Source: Propionibacteriaceae bacterium
Lineage (GTDB): Bacteria > Actinomycetota > Actinomycetes > Propionibacteriales > Propionibacteriaceae
Length of the DNA: 64,000 nt
Direction of reading: 5' to 3'
Assembly: GCA_017306015.1 (NCBI GenBank)
Contig: JAFKJK010000007.1
Location: forward strand, 248,001 to 312,000
Every line of letters starts with the position of its first letter. Positions within the stretch are counted from its first letter, which is position 1. Shown here piece by piece: positions 1 through 9,306 of the stretch. The notes beneath the pieces were generated by a model that worked only from the letters and a program-made list of their open reading frames with translations, was not told the DNA's origin and searched no databases. The position numbers and the translations under genes are program-made.

Positions 1-1
1 C

Positions 2-1081
2 TCCCCCTGCGCCCTGGCGATCTCAGTGCCGGTCACCGTTGTTGCGTCCATCGGCGCGGCCAGCAGGCGCGGCATTCTGGTCAAGGGTGGCGCCGCCATG
101 GAGGTGCTCGGCAGAGTCCGCACCGTTGCCCTGGACAAGACTGGAACCCTTACCCGAAACCAACCCGCCGTCATCGAGGTGACGGCCACAGGACAGCACA
201 CCCGCGACGAGGTGCTCGACTGGGCCGCCGCGCTGGAGGCGCGCAGCGAGCACCCTCTCGCGAAGGCGATCCTGGCCGCCACTGAAACCGTGCCGAGTGC
301 CGTCGAGGTCGAGGCGGTCGTCGGGGCCGGGCTAACCGGGACCCTCGCCGGGCGCCGGCTTCGTTTGGGGCGTCCGGGCTGGATTGAGGCGGGCCCACTC
401 GCCGCCGACGTGGAACGGATGCAACAAGCCGGCGCCACGGCCGTCCTCGTCGAGGTCGATGGGCACACCGTCGGCGCGATCGCCGTCCGCGACGAGCTCC
501 GCCCCGAAGCGGCCGCCGTCGTTGCCGACCTGCACGCGCACGGCTACACCGTGGCGATGCTCACCGGGGACAATCCAACCACCGCTCGAGCCCTCGCTGC
601 CGAGGCCGGGATCGACAGCGTCCACTCCGATCTCCGGCCCGAGGACAAGTCGTCGATCATCAGAGGGCTGCGGGACAGTGGTCGGGTCACAGCGATGGTC
701 GGTGACGGCGTCAACGACGCCCCGGCGCTGGCCAGCGCCGACCTGGGCGTGGCAATGGGCGCCATGGGCACCGACGTCGCGATCGAGACCGCCGACGTCG
801 CGCTGATGGGCGACGACCTACGGCTCCTGCTGATCGCGTTCGAACACGCCCGCCGCACCCGCCGGATCATGCTGCAGAACGTGGTCCTCTCGATCGCGCT
901 GATCTCGGTCCTTATCCCGCTGGCCCTGTTCGGGATCCTTGGGCTCGCCACTGTCGTGCTCATCCACGAAGTCGCCGAGGTCTTTGTCATCGCCAACGGC
1001 GTCCGCGCCGGGCGAACCAAGCATCTGGGCGTCCTTGCCAACACCGCACCACGTCCTTCCGTCCTCGGAGCGACGCCGTGA
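2..1081 (+). CDS. Heavy-metal P1B-type ATPase, C-terminal part (5' truncated by window)
   Basis: Integral-membrane metal exporter using ATP. The window opens inside the metal-binding transmembrane helix: reading from base 2 gives S-P-C-A-L-A, the SPC variant known from P1B-4 (Co/Zn-type) pumps rather than the CPC of copper pumps. Next come the phosphorylation motif DKTGTLT, the HP motif (SEHPLAKA), the TGDNP nucleotide-binding loop and GDGVNDAPAL. The last helix carries H-E followed by V-A-E-V, a position that is HEG in P1B-4 enzymes. The stop overlaps the GTG of the CDF exporter by 4 bp, so the two are translationally coupled. Substrate is probably Zn, Cd or Co; the N-terminus is not in the window. 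Confidence 0.9.
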   Translation, partial: SPCALAISVPVTVVASIGAASRRGILVKGGAAMEVLGRVRTVALDKTGTLTRNQPAVIEVTATGQHTRDEVLDWAAALEARSEHPLAKAILAATETVPSAVEVEAVVGAGLTGTLAGRRLRLGRPGWIEAGPLAADVERMQQAGATAVLVEVDGHTVGAIAVRDELRPEAAAVVADLHAHGYTVAMLTGDNPTTARALAAEAGIDSVHSDLRPEDKSSIIRGLRDSGRVTAMVGDGVNDAPALASADLGVAMGAMGTDVAIETADVALMGDDLRLLLIAFEHARRTRRIMLQNVVLSIALISVLIPLALFGILGLATVVLIHEVAEVFVIANGVRAGRTKHLGVLANTAPRPSVLGATP

Positions 1082-1992
1082 GTAAGGATCATCAGCACAC
1101 GACTGCCGGCACCCACCGGGGACGGCTGGGAATTGCGTTGGCGATCACTGCAACGGTGTTGGTCGCAGAGGTTGTCGGCGCTCTCGTGACCGGCAGCCTG
1201 GCGCTGCTGGTGGACGCCGGCCACATGCTCACCGACGCCGGCGGCCTGCTGATGGCGCTCCTGGCCGCGACCGCGATGAACCGGCCGCCGACCGCCCGAC
1301 GTACCTGGGGCTGGGCCCGGATCGAAATCCTTGCCGCCGGAGCCCAGGCAGCGATCCTGCTCGCGGTCGGCCTCTATGCGTTCATCGAAGGCGTCCAGCG
1401 GCTGCTGGCTCCTCCCGAGGTCGCCGCCGGTGGCCTCCTCTTCCTCGGCATCCTCGGGCTCGGCGCCAACATCGCCTCCGTGGCGGTCCTGTCCGGCGGT
1501 CGCAGCCACAACCTGAACATGCGGGCAGCGTTCCTCGAAGTCGTCAACGACGCGCTCGGCTCGGTGGCCGTGATCGTCAGCGCCCTGATCATCCAGTTCA
1601 CCGGCTGGACACGGGCCGACGCGCTAGCCGGCATGCTGATCTCAATCCTGATCCTCCCGCGAGCCGTCACCATCCTTCGCCAAGCCGGAAGCGTGCTCCT
1701 CGAAACCGTGCCCAAAGGCCTCGATCTCGGCCAGGTCCGCAGCCACCTGCTCGGCCTACCCCACGTCACCGACGTTCACGACCTCCACGCATCCCTCATC
1801 GGAACCGGCCTACCGGTGCTCTCCGCGCATGTCGTCCTGGAGGACTCCTGTTTCCACGACGGCCACACCCACGAACTGCTCGACCAGCTCCAGGACTGCG
1901 TCCGCCAGCACTTCGACGTCAGCGTCGAGCACTCCACATTCCAGCTCGAGCCCACCACCCATTCCAGCCACGAGGACCACACACACCAGTAG
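1078..1992 (+). CDS. Cation diffusion facilitator (CzcD/ZitB-like Zn/Cd exporter)
   Basis: 304 aa, GTG start overlapping the upstream ATPase stop (GTGA). The protein exchanges cytoplasmic Zn2+/Cd2+ for protons across the membrane. Two HD/ND metal-site motifs are visible, H-M-L-T-D-A-G near residue 48 and V-N-D-A-L-G near residue 158, in helices 2 and 5. A cytoplasmic C-terminal domain (V-T-D-V-H-D-L-H) and a His-rich tail ending HSSHEDHTHQ follow. Length is normal for the family. The pairing with an SPC ATPase suggests a divalent-cation efflux operon. Confidence 0.92.
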   Translation: MSKDHQHTTAGTHRGRLGIALAITATVLVAEVVGALVTGSLALLVDAGHMLTDAGGLLMALLAATAMNRPPTARRTWGWARIEILAAGAQAAILLAVGLYAFIEGVQRLLAPPEVAAGGLLFLGILGLGANIASVAVLSGGRSHNLNMRAAFLEVVNDALGSVAVIVSALIIQFTGWTRADALAGMLISILILPRAVTILRQAGSVLLETVPKGLDLGQVRSHLLGLPHVTDVHDLHASLIGTGLPVLSAHVVLEDSCFHDGHTHELLDQLQDCVRQHFDVSVEHSTFQLEPTTHSSHEDHTHQ

Positions 1993-2402
1993 CAACTCAA
2001 ATGCGGTCGCCCTCTCTGGTATTCGGCGCCCTGCTGGCTGATCATCGTGACCCGTGAACATGCGGGCTCTGATCAAGTCGCCGGGCTCCTCTTGCGTCAA
2101 TGTGCGCGACGGCGCGTACCCTGCTGGCGCGCTGCGCGGACAGCTCCAGCGCTGAGCGGCAGCGCAGATCGGTGGGGTATCGGACCGACGAGGAATGCAG
2201 TCGTTGCGGGGGCGTCGACCCCTGCCGAGTCAGTCGTCTGCCTGTGGAGTGCACTGCCGACGATGGCCGTCGCAACCCCGATCCCGACGGCGAGCGCGGA
2301 GGCGCGGCACGCCAGCACACAGCGGAAGTGGGTGGCGGGCAGAAGGTTGCCACGCAATGGCTGGCCTCCACTGTAGGTATAAGTGCATATGCCGGACCGT
2401 AC
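1993..2402. other. Intergenic spacer, no convincing gene
   Basis: About 410 bp between the CDF gene and the iron box. Short ORFs exist on both strands. The best is a 86-aa minus-strand frame at 2097-2357 with one hydrophobic stretch, but it has no ribosome site and no recognisable family. Confidence 0.5.
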
Positions 2403-2421
2403 TTAGGTTAGGCTCACCTAA
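2403..2421 (+). promoter_or_regulatory. DtxR/IdeR iron box
   Basis: The 19-bp sequence TTAGGTTAGGCTCACCTAA closely matches the DtxR/IdeR operator consensus (TTAGGTTAG-C-TAACCTAA type) and is an imperfect palindrome. It ends 19 bp before the ATG of the iron-binding lipoprotein. Known IdeR/DtxR biology predicts Fe2+-dependent repression of the following three genes. Confidence 0.9.
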
Positions 2422-2440
2422 CCCGCAATGAGAGGTCCGC

Positions 2441-3505
2441 ATGTCTGTGCCCATTTCCCGCCTGTTTGCCGTGGTCGCCGTGCTGTCTGGTGGCTTGGCA
2501 GCCTGCAGCAACACTTCGGCCACCCCTGGAGGCATGCCTTCGGCGTCGCCGACCGCTGAAGGGAGTTCGTTGGCGGGCTCCTCCATCACCGTATACAACG
2601 CCCAGCATGAGGAGCTGACGCAGGCGTGGGCGGATGCATTCACTGCGGCGACCGGCGTGACCGTCACGCTGCGCAACGGTGACGATTCGGAGCTGGGTAA
2701 TCAGTTGGTGCAGGAGGGTGGCGCCTCTCCGGCGGATGTGTTCCTGACCGAGAACTCGCCTGCGATGTCTTTGGTGGAGCGGGCTGGGCTGCTCACCGAT
2801 GTCGATCCGGCCACGCTGCAGCATGTCCCGACCGCCTACCGGCCTTCTACCGGCAAGTGGACCGGGATCGCCGCCCGGTCCACCGTCTTCGTGTATAACC
2901 CGGCCAAGGTGTCGGAGTCCGAGCTTCCGAAGTCTCTGCTCGATCTTGCCGATCCGTCGTGGAAGGGTCGATGGGCAGCATCGCCGGGGGGCGCCGATTT
3001 CCAGGCGATCGTGTCGGCGGTGCTGGCCCTGAAGGGCCGAGCCGCGACCGAGGAGTGGCTGGCGGGGATGCAAGCCAACGTCACCCAGTATCAGGGGAAC
3101 AGCACGGTGATGAAGGCTGTCAATGCCGGCGAGATCCCGGGTGGGGTGATCTACCACTACTACTGGTTCATCGACCAGGCCGGCACCAAGGAGAACAGCA
3201 AGAACACCAAGCTCCACTTCTTCGGCAAGCAGGACCCCGGTGCGTTCGTCAGCGTCTCTGGTGGTGGTGTGCTCGCCTCCAGCAAGAACCAGGCCGCCGC
3301 CCAGGCGTTCCTCGCCTTCATCACCGGCAAGGCCGGTCAGGACGTGCTCCGCACCGGCACCAGCTTCGAGTACACCGTGGCCAGCGGTGTCGCGGCCAAC
3401 CAGGCGCTGCCCGCCCTCGACACCCTCGACGGGCCGACCGTTGACCCTTCAACGTTGAACAGCACCGAAGTGGTCGACCTGATGACGAAGGCGGGCCTGA
3501 TCTGA
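2441..3505 (+). CDS. fbpA: Ferric-iron ABC transporter substrate-binding lipoprotein
   Basis: 354 aa. A signal peptide ends in the lipobox L-A-A-C with the lipidated Cys at residue 22. The body is a type II periplasmic-binding fold of the FbpA/FutA family: an early Y-N-A-Q-H-E segment and a late Y-H-Y-Y-W segment near residues 236-240, where family members bind Fe3+ through a tyrosine pair. Ribosome site GAGAGG lies 5 bp before the ATG. First gene of a three-gene operon (receptor, permease, ATPase) behind an iron box. Fe3+ is the expected ligand; other metals are less likely given that operator. Confidence 0.93.
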   Translation: MSVPISRLFAVVAVLSGGLAACSNTSATPGGMPSASPTAEGSSLAGSSITVYNAQHEELTQAWADAFTAATGVTVTLRNGDDSELGNQLVQEGGASPADVFLTENSPAMSLVERAGLLTDVDPATLQHVPTAYRPSTGKWTGIAARSTVFVYNPAKVSESELPKSLLDLADPSWKGRWAASPGGADFQAIVSAVLALKGRAATEEWLAGMQANVTQYQGNSTVMKAVNAGEIPGGVIYHYYWFIDQAGTKENSKNTKLHFFGKQDPGAFVSVSGGGVLASSKNQAAAQAFLAFITGKAGQDVLRTGTSFEYTVASGVAANQALPALDTLDGPTVDPSTLNSTEVVDLMTKAGLI

Positions 3506-3591
3506 CTACCGTCCGCTCGCCGGCGCAGGTCATCGTCGCGTCGAAGGCACGGCCTCCGGCGACGCTGGTCCTGACCGTCGCCGCGGTCGCG

Positions 3592-5067
3592 GTGGTGATG
3601 CTCATCCCGGTCCTCTTCGTAGTGACAGTTGCCGCCCAGACGGGGTGGCAGGGGTTGGCCCCGCTGTTGCTGCGGCCGAAGGTTGGCGAGCTGCTGGTGA
3701 ACACTGTGCTTCTCGTGGTCCTCGGCGTGCCGCTGTGCGTGACGGTCGGGGTAGGCTCGGCGTGGCTGGTCGAGCGGAGTGACCTGCCGGGTCGCGGCGT
3801 GTGGAGCGTGCTGCTCGCTGCGCCGCTGGCGGTACCGGCGTTCGTCAGCAGCTATGCCTGGGTGAGCGTGGTGCCCTCCATCGGCGGGCTTGGCGGCGGG
3901 CTGCTGATCTCGACGCTCGCCTACGCTCCGCTGGTGTACCTACCGGCACTGGCCGTCCTGCGCGGCCTCGACCCGGCCTTGGAGGACACGGCCCGCTCGA
4001 TGGGCTTGGGCCCTGGTGCGGTCTTCCGTCGTGTCGTGTTACCCCAGTTGCGGCTCGCCGTCTGGGGTGGCGGTTTGGTGGTCGCCCTCCACCTGCTGGC
4101 GGAGTACGGCGCGTTCGCGATGATCCGCTTCAACACCTTCACCACCGCGATCATGGTGCAGTTCCGCTCGAGCTACGCCGGCCCTGCGGCCAACGCGTTG
4201 GGCATCGTCCTGACCGTCCTTTGCCTCATCGTCCTCGTCGCGGAAGGTTCCACGCGGGGCAGCATGCGCTACGCCAGGATCGGCTCCGGGGCAGCACGGC
4301 AGCCGATCCGCGCGGCCCTCGGGCCCGCCACCGCCCCCACCATGATCGTATTGGTGGGCTGGGTGGCGGCCGGTATCGGGGTGCCGCTGGCCGCCATTTC
4401 GGGCTGGCTGACAATTGGCCATCCTTGGGCGCAACGGGAGATCCCCCAGGCAGTCCTGACCACCGTCGCTCTGGGAATCCTCGGCGCGGTCGTCACCATC
4501 ATCCTTGCGGCCCCGGCGGCTTGGCTGACGGTGCGTCATCCCGGTCGGGGGGCACGGCTGCTCGAGGGGGCTGGCTACCTTGCCAGCAGCCTGCCGGGCA
4601 TCATCATCGCGCTGGCCCTGGTCACGGTGACGATCCGGTTGGCGCCACCGCTGTACCAAACGGTTTCGACGGTGGTGGTCGCCTACGCGATCATGTTCAT
4701 GCCCCGAGCCATGGTCGCCCTCCGATCCGGACTCGCCCAGGCGCCCCCGTCCCTGGAAGAGGCTGCCCGTGCGCTCGGCTTGTCCCCCTTCATGTCACGG
4801 CTTCGGGTGACGCTGCCGGTGATCGCGCCGTCCGCCGCGGCCGGTGCAGCACTGGTGGCGCTCGGAATCGCGAATGAACTCACCGCCACGCTGCTGCTGG
4901 CACCGAACGGTACGCGGACGCTGGCAACCGAATTCTGGTCGGCCAGCAGCTCGGTGGCCTACTCCAATGCGGCCCCCTACGCCCTGCTGTTGATCCTTGC
5001 CTCCGTACCAGCGGTCGCCATCCTGCTCGCCCAAACCAGACGTACCAGCCAAAGGGTCATGCCATGA
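3592..5067 (+). CDS. fbpB: Ferric-iron ABC transporter permease (fused double permease)
   Basis: 491 aa from GTG 3592. Two BPD_transp_1 permease halves are present; each has the EAA-type loop (E-D-T-A-R-S-M-G-L-G, then E-E-A-A-R-A-L-G-L-S) that docks with the ATPase. About 12 membrane segments. The start is doubtful. The same frame stays open upstream, and the first membrane helix appears to begin before 3592. No ATG, GTG or TTG exists in the 90 bp between the fbpA stop and 3592, but a CTG at 3502 overlaps that stop as CTGA and would give 521 aa. The stop overlaps the ATPase ATG (ATGA). Confidence 0.9.
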   Translation: MVMLIPVLFVVTVAAQTGWQGLAPLLLRPKVGELLVNTVLLVVLGVPLCVTVGVGSAWLVERSDLPGRGVWSVLLAAPLAVPAFVSSYAWVSVVPSIGGLGGGLLISTLAYAPLVYLPALAVLRGLDPALEDTARSMGLGPGAVFRRVVLPQLRLAVWGGGLVVALHLLAEYGAFAMIRFNTFTTAIMVQFRSSYAGPAANALGIVLTVLCLIVLVAEGSTRGSMRYARIGSGAARQPIRAALGPATAPTMIVLVGWVAAGIGVPLAAISGWLTIGHPWAQREIPQAVLTTVALGILGAVVTIILAAPAAWLTVRHPGRGARLLEGAGYLASSLPGIIIALALVTVTIRLAPPLYQTVSTVVVAYAIMFMPRAMVALRSGLAQAPPSLEEAARALGLSPFMSRLRVTLPVIAPSAAAGAALVALGIANELTATLLLAPNGTRTLATEFWSASSSVAYSNAAPYALLLILASVPAVAILLAQTRRTSQRVMP

Positions 5068-6209
5068 CGTCTCTCGCGCTCGAATCGGTCACCGTCCGGC
5101 TAGGTCAGGTCGTCGCCCTCCACGACGTCTCGCTCACCCTGGAGGCGGGCGCCCGCCTCGCTGTTGTCGGGGCATCCGGCAGCGGGAAATCGACCCTGCT
5201 GCGGGCAATCGTCGGGTTGTTGCGCGTCGATGCAGGGACAATCTCGATCGACGACCGGGTCGTCACCGGACCCGCGACCTTCGTGCCAGCACACCGCCGA
5301 CAAGTGGGATACGTGCCCCAGGATGGTGCCTTGTTCCCGCACCTCACCGTCGCACGCAACATCGTCTTCGGAGTGCCCGACCGCGCAAGCCGTTCACGCC
5401 TGGTCCGGGAGATGACCGAGTTGGTGGCGCTCGAGCCCGAACTGCTGGCCCGGTATCCCCACGAGCTGTCCGGCGGCCAGCAGCAACGGGTGGCCCTCGC
5501 CCGGGCCCTCGCTGCCCGCCCCCGCATGATCGTGCTCGACGAACCCTTCAGTGCTCTGGACACCTCGTTGCGTGCGCAGGCACGCAACGCCGTAATCCAA
5601 GTGCTCGAGGACAGTGGTGTGACCGCAGTCCTCGTCACCCACGACCAGGATGAGGCACTCACCTTCGGCGGCGCCGTCGGCGTCCTCGATCGAGGTCAGC
5701 TGGTCCAAGCCGGAACTCCACGGGCACTCTTCGACGATCCGAACACGCCCGCCATTGCCGCTTTCTTCGCTGACGCCTGTTTCCTACCCGCAATAGTCGC
5801 CGGGAACGTGGCTACTACTGCATTCGGCCAGGTCCGCGTGCGCCGTCAGCACGTTACCGATGCTGGGGTCGCTCGAATCATGGTCCGGCCGAACCAATTC
5901 GCCGTCGACGCCACGTCGCCCTCACCGAACGCGAGAGTGCACCAAGTGACTTGGGCAGGCTCGTCCAGCCATGTCGTGCTGCGCCCAACCAATGGCGAGG
6001 AACAGCTCACGATCGAGTTGTCCGCCGGGGACGTCAGCGCCCTCGAGGTCGGAGACCTCGTCACCGCCAGCGTCGTCGGGACTGCGGTGGCCTACTTGCC
6101 TTCCCCCGCAGGAGGGGACCATCGCGCGGAGGGGCTATCCGTTGTGGATGACCAGCAACATCCGACACGTAGTGTCGACCTGGCGGATCGAAGCGTGCCA
6201 GCCGCCTGA
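5064..6209 (+). CDS. fbpC: Ferric-iron ABC transporter ATP-binding protein
   Basis: 381 aa, ATGA-coupled to the permease. Walker A is G-A-S-G-S-G-K-S-T near residue 35. The Q-loop, the signature L-S-G-G-Q-Q-Q-R and Walker B (M-I-V-L-D-E-P) follow, with H-loop V-T-H-D-Q-D-E-A. The C-terminal third (from about residue 245) is a TOBE-type regulatory domain as in FbpC/PotA-class ATPases. It completes the iron importer. The last 20 or so residues look unconserved. Confidence 0.92.
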   Translation: MTSLALESVTVRLGQVVALHDVSLTLEAGARLAVVGASGSGKSTLLRAIVGLLRVDAGTISIDDRVVTGPATFVPAHRRQVGYVPQDGALFPHLTVARNIVFGVPDRASRSRLVREMTELVALEPELLARYPHELSGGQQQRVALARALAARPRMIVLDEPFSALDTSLRAQARNAVIQVLEDSGVTAVLVTHDQDEALTFGGAVGVLDRGQLVQAGTPRALFDDPNTPAIAAFFADACFLPAIVAGNVATTAFGQVRVRRQHVTDAGVARIMVRPNQFAVDATSPSPNARVHQVTWAGSSSHVVLRPTNGEEQLTIELSAGDVSALEVGDLVTASVVGTAVAYLPSPAGGDHRAEGLSVVDDQQHPTRSVDLADRSVPAA

Positions 6210-6337
6210 CGATCTTTGGGCCTGCCGCCATTTGGAGGAATCACCCGGACGCGAGCCATCGCGTCTCAACGGCTACCCTCGGACGGTCAGCCGGTTACCA
6301 GCCGTGCTTACGTCACAACAGGTCGCTTAGCCCTCTG

Positions 6338-6680
6338 TTGACCCTGATGAGAAGGGCGGCCGACAGGGAGTCACTCACTGGTATCGGCCAACGCGTAGAA
6401 AGGGAGCGCCACGAGTTCATCGACCACGAGCCGAACGCGAGTTTCGAACTCAGCGCGCTGGCCGGGTCGTCGCGGACGGCGTGGTGCGAAGGCATCGTCT
6501 CCTTGAGACCTACCTCGTGGAACGACTCGGCCTCGGCGCAACGGCGGCCATCCAGAGGCCGACACCTTGGAGCGCACCGTGTCTGATCTCGTCCGGAATC
6601 GGGTGGACAAGCTGCAGGGCGATCCCGCCCGTGATCCTCCGTTTAGGGAGAGATTCTGCCGCGCAGACGGTGGGCCTTGC
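6338..6680 (+). pseudogene. Frameshifted DtxR/MntR-family metalloregulator remnant
   Basis: Three frames each hold a different consecutive piece of a DtxR/MntR-type repressor. Near 6416 frame 2 reads F-I-D-H-E-P-N-A-S-F-E-L (end of the winged helix). From about 6456 frame 1 reads R-A-G-R-V-V-A-D-G-V-V-R-R-H-R-L-L-E, the dimerisation helix of the family. From about 6558 frame 0 reads E-A-D-T-L-E-R-T-V-S-D, then a D-P-A-R-D-P segment at the metal-site region. At least two frameshifts prevent a functional protein, and the N-terminal helix-turn-helix is not clear. It lies just after the iron-box-controlled importer, so it may once have been the local iron or manganese regulator. Confidence 0.65.
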
Positions 6681-6996
6681 CTGGGCAAGGCGGCCCACCG
6701 AGTCTCATCCGGTGAACGAACGGGCGCATCGTCCGGATCTCCATCACGAACCCGCTATCCGTGGCTACCTCAATGCCCAGGGCTATCGATCGGCACGTCG
6801 AGCCGCCTTGATTCGACCGACCCCAAAGCGGGTTCGGTCTGTGTCACTCGCAGCGGGTGGGATGGCTCGTCCTGATCGATGTCGGTCGTGAGTGTCCGTC
6901 GCAGGGACCGGATGGCACGATGATGGAGCAGCTTCACTGCGCCCTCGGCCTTCCCGATGATCGAGGCGGTCTTGCCCAGCGGGCGAATAGCGGCGT
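6681..6996. other. Spacer without recognisable gene
   Basis: About 315 bp between the regulator remnant and the convergent flavoprotein gene. Only shadow frames are present. The 3' end of the decayed regulator may extend slightly into it. Confidence 0.4.
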
Positions 6997-8727
6997 TTAG
7001 GGGCCCTGTGTGGCCGGCTCGGTCTGTCGGTTCGAGCGCCGGTAGGTCTGGTAGTTGTTGTTGCCGCCGGAGAGGTTGTAGACGGTGGCGAACCCGAGGC
7101 GGAGCAGGATGTTCTGGCCGGCGTTTCCGGAGACGCCTTTGTTGCAGTACGTGACGGTGGGGGTTCCGGGGTCGAGTTCGCCGACGCGGTCGCGGAGGTT
7201 GGCCAGGGGGATGTTGATGGCGCCTTCGATGTGGCTCTTGGTGTAGTCGCGGCCTGAACGGACGTCAACGATCTGGAGGGTTTCACCAGCATCGAGGCGC
7301 GCATCGAGGTCCTCGGGGGTGATGAGTGGCGCCTTGCCCGTGTTCGCGTTGTCGAGGGCCATGCCGGTGTAGTGGATGGGGTCCTTGGTGGTGGCGAAGG
7401 GCGGGGAGTAGGCAAGGTCGAGGTGGAACAGGTCTTCTGCGTGGGCGCCGAAGCTGATGGCTGTGGCCAGGACGTCGATGCGTTTGTCGACGCCTTGGGG
7501 GCCGATGGCTTGGGCGCCGAGGAGTCGTCCGGTGCCGCGTTCGGCGATGGCTTTGATGATCAGTTCGCGTCCGCCGACGTAGGTGGCGTGGGCGGGTTTG
7601 ATGTTGTGGACCACTTCGATGTCGAGGCCTTGGGCTTTGGCTTCGGTTTCGGTGAGCCCGGTGTGGCCGACGCCGAGCTCGAAGACGCGCACGATGCCGG
7701 TACCCAGGATGCCGCGGTGGCTCAGGGTGCCGCCGGTGATGGAATCGCCGGCGATGCGGCCCATCTTGTTGGCGGTGGAGCCGAGCGGGCGCCAGATGGG
7801 GTTGCCGGTGATGAGGGAGTAGCTTTCGGCGACGTCGCCGACGGCATAGATGTCGTCGACGGTGGTGCGCATGGTGTGGTCGACCTTGATGGCGCCGGTG
7901 GGACCGAGTTCGGCGCCGACCTGGAGGGCGAGGGTGGTGTCGGGCCGGACGCCGACCGAGAGGATCACCACGTCTGCGGGGAGGGTGTCGCTGTTGTCGA
8001 GCTGCACCCCGGTGACGGTGTCGTCGGTGGCGTCGATGGCGGTCACGCTGCGGGCAAGGTGGACTGTCACGCCACGGCGGATGAGTTCTTCCTGGACGCG
8101 GAAAGCCATGTCGGCGTCGAGGGCCGGCATGACCTGGGGGAGCCGCTCCACGATGGTGACCTGTAGGCCGGCCTCGGTGAGCTGTTCGGCCATTTCGAGT
8201 CCGATGAACCCCGAGCCGACGACGACGGCGATCTTGGCGCGGCGGGTGAGGATCCAGCCACGGATGGCTTCGGCGTTCTGCACGTTGCGGACGGTGAACA
8301 CTCCCGGGGCCTGGACGCCGGGGATGGGCGGGACGATGCTGCGGGCGCCGGTGGCCAGGACGAGGGTGTCGTAGGAGTCGGTGAACTCCGTTCCGCTGGC
8401 CAGGTCGACGACACGGATCGTTCGATTCGGATGGTCGACCGAGAGCACCTCGTGGCCGGTGCGGATGTTCATGTTGTAGCGCTTGGCGAACCAGGCGGGG
8501 TCGCGGGGGTGGAGTTCGTCGGCGTCGGCGACCTGGCCGCCGACGTAGTAGGGGAGTCCGCAACCGGAGTAGGAGATGTCACGGTCGCGGTCGTAGACGA
8601 CGATCTCGAGCTGTTCGTCGTTGCGGCGGGCCTTGGCTCCCACGGACGTGCCGGCGGCGACCGCGCCGATGATCACCAGCCGGCGGACGGGGCGTGTGCC
8701 TGGCTGGGACGGGGCAGTGCTGGGCAT
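6997..8727 (-). CDS. CoA-disulfide reductase-like FAD/NAD(P)H oxidoreductase with rhodanese domain
   Basis: 576 aa from ATG 8727, chosen because GGAGG sits 6 bp upstream; an in-frame start 15 bp earlier has none. N-terminal FAD Rossmann motif (I-G-A-V-A-A-G-T). The redox Cys lies in Y-S-G-C-G-L-P-Y-Y, the single-Cys active site of CoADR-type enzymes. Then come an NAD(P)H-binding GSGFIGLEMAE motif, a dimerisation domain, and a C-terminal rhodanese domain with catalytic Cys in T-Y-C-N-K-G. Known family members reduce CoA disulfide or persulfides. Next to arsC it may supply reducing thiols or clear sulfane sulfur, which is inference. It is transcribed with arsC, divergently from the arsR fusion. 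Confidence 0.88.
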   Translation of the reverse strand: MPSTAPSQPGTRPVRRLVIIGAVAAGTSVGAKARRNDEQLEIVVYDRDRDISYSGCGLPYYVGGQVADADELHPRDPAWFAKRYNMNIRTGHEVLSVDHPNRTIRVVDLASGTEFTDSYDTLVLATGARSIVPPIPGVQAPGVFTVRNVQNAEAIRGWILTRRAKIAVVVGSGFIGLEMAEQLTEAGLQVTIVERLPQVMPALDADMAFRVQEELIRRGVTVHLARSVTAIDATDDTVTGVQLDNSDTLPADVVILSVGVRPDTTLALQVGAELGPTGAIKVDHTMRTTVDDIYAVGDVAESYSLITGNPIWRPLGSTANKMGRIAGDSITGGTLSHRGILGTGIVRVFELGVGHTGLTETEAKAQGLDIEVVHNIKPAHATYVGGRELIIKAIAERGTGRLLGAQAIGPQGVDKRIDVLATAISFGAHAEDLFHLDLAYSPPFATTKDPIHYTGMALDNANTGKAPLITPEDLDARLDAGETLQIVDVRSGRDYTKSHIEGAINIPLANLRDRVGELDPGTPTVTYCNKGVSGNAGQNILLRLGFATVYNLSGGNNNYQTYRRSNRQTEPATQGP

Positions 8728-8803
8728 GGTGAACCTCCACAAGACGGTGGCATGGCGATGAGACGCGCGGGTGACGAGATGGTGTCCGGTGGGTCCGGCT
8801 GGG

Positions 8804-9208
8804 CTAGCTGGCGGGTGCGAGTTCGGCGATCAGGGCTTCGACGCGGCCTCGGATCTTGTCGCGAATCGGCCTGACGGCTTCGATGCCCTGCCCGGCGGGG
8901 TCGTCCAGAACCCAGTCCTCGTAGCGCTTGCCGGGGTAGAACGGGCATGCGTCGCCGCAGCCCATGGTGATCACCACGTCGGAGGCCAACACCTGATCAG
9001 TGGTCAGGATCTTGGGCTGCTCGTTGGCGATGTCGATGCCCTCTTCGGCCATCGCGAGGACGGCCATGGGGTTGACCGCATCGGCGGGCGTGGAGCCGGC
9101 CGACAGCACCTCGATCCGGCCCTCACCGAGGTGGCGCAGGTAGCCGGCGGCCATCTGCGAGCGGCCGGCGTTGTGGATGCACACGAACAGGACGGTGGGC
9201 TTGCTCAT
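8804..9208 (-). CDS. arsC: Arsenate reductase ArsC, LMW protein tyrosine phosphatase type
   Basis: 134 aa. The N-terminal loop is C-I-H-N-A-G-R-S (CX5R-S) at residues 10-17, and the D-P loop appears as L-D-D-P-A-G. Two further Cys (C-G-D-A-C near residue 89) match the thioredoxin-coupled redox relay of this class. It reduces As(V) to As(III) in the cytoplasm. Ribosome site AGGAG precedes the ATG. Transcribed with the flavoprotein from the shared divergent promoter region. Confidence 0.92.
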   Translation of the reverse strand: MSKPTVLFVCIHNAGRSQMAAGYLRHLGEGRIEVLSAGSTPADAVNPMAVLAMAEEGIDIANEQPKILTTDQVLASDVVITMGCGDACPFYPGKRYEDWVLDDPAGQGIEAVRPIRDKIRGRVEALIAELAPAS

Positions 9209-9249
9209 CTATGTGACTCCTCGAATCCCCAGCGGACGTCCCGTCGGGC

Positions 9250-9277
9250 TTGACACTTATGGTAGCTCAGTTACCAT
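9250..9277 (+). promoter_or_regulatory. Divergent ars promoter with ArsR-type palindrome
   Basis: A -35 TTGACA (9250-9255) is followed after 16 bp by TACCAT (9272-9277), which is also the right arm of the palindrome ATGGTA-N7-TACCAT (9259-9277). The operator therefore overlaps the core promoter of the arsR fusion gene and lies in the intergenic region of the divergent arsC operon, as expected for a dissociating ArsR repressor controlling both sides. Confidence 0.75.
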
Positions 9278-9306
9278 TGCCTCAATTGTTGTGGAGGTAA
9301 ATCCGA

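Noticed and set aside
544..1509. 321-aa minus-strand ORF over the ATPase and CDF genes
   Set aside because: Antisense to two clear genes, no ribosome site, no recognisable domain.
2097..2357. 86-aa minus-strand ORF upstream of fbpA
   Set aside because: One hydrophobic stretch only, GTG start without ribosome site; not enough to call.
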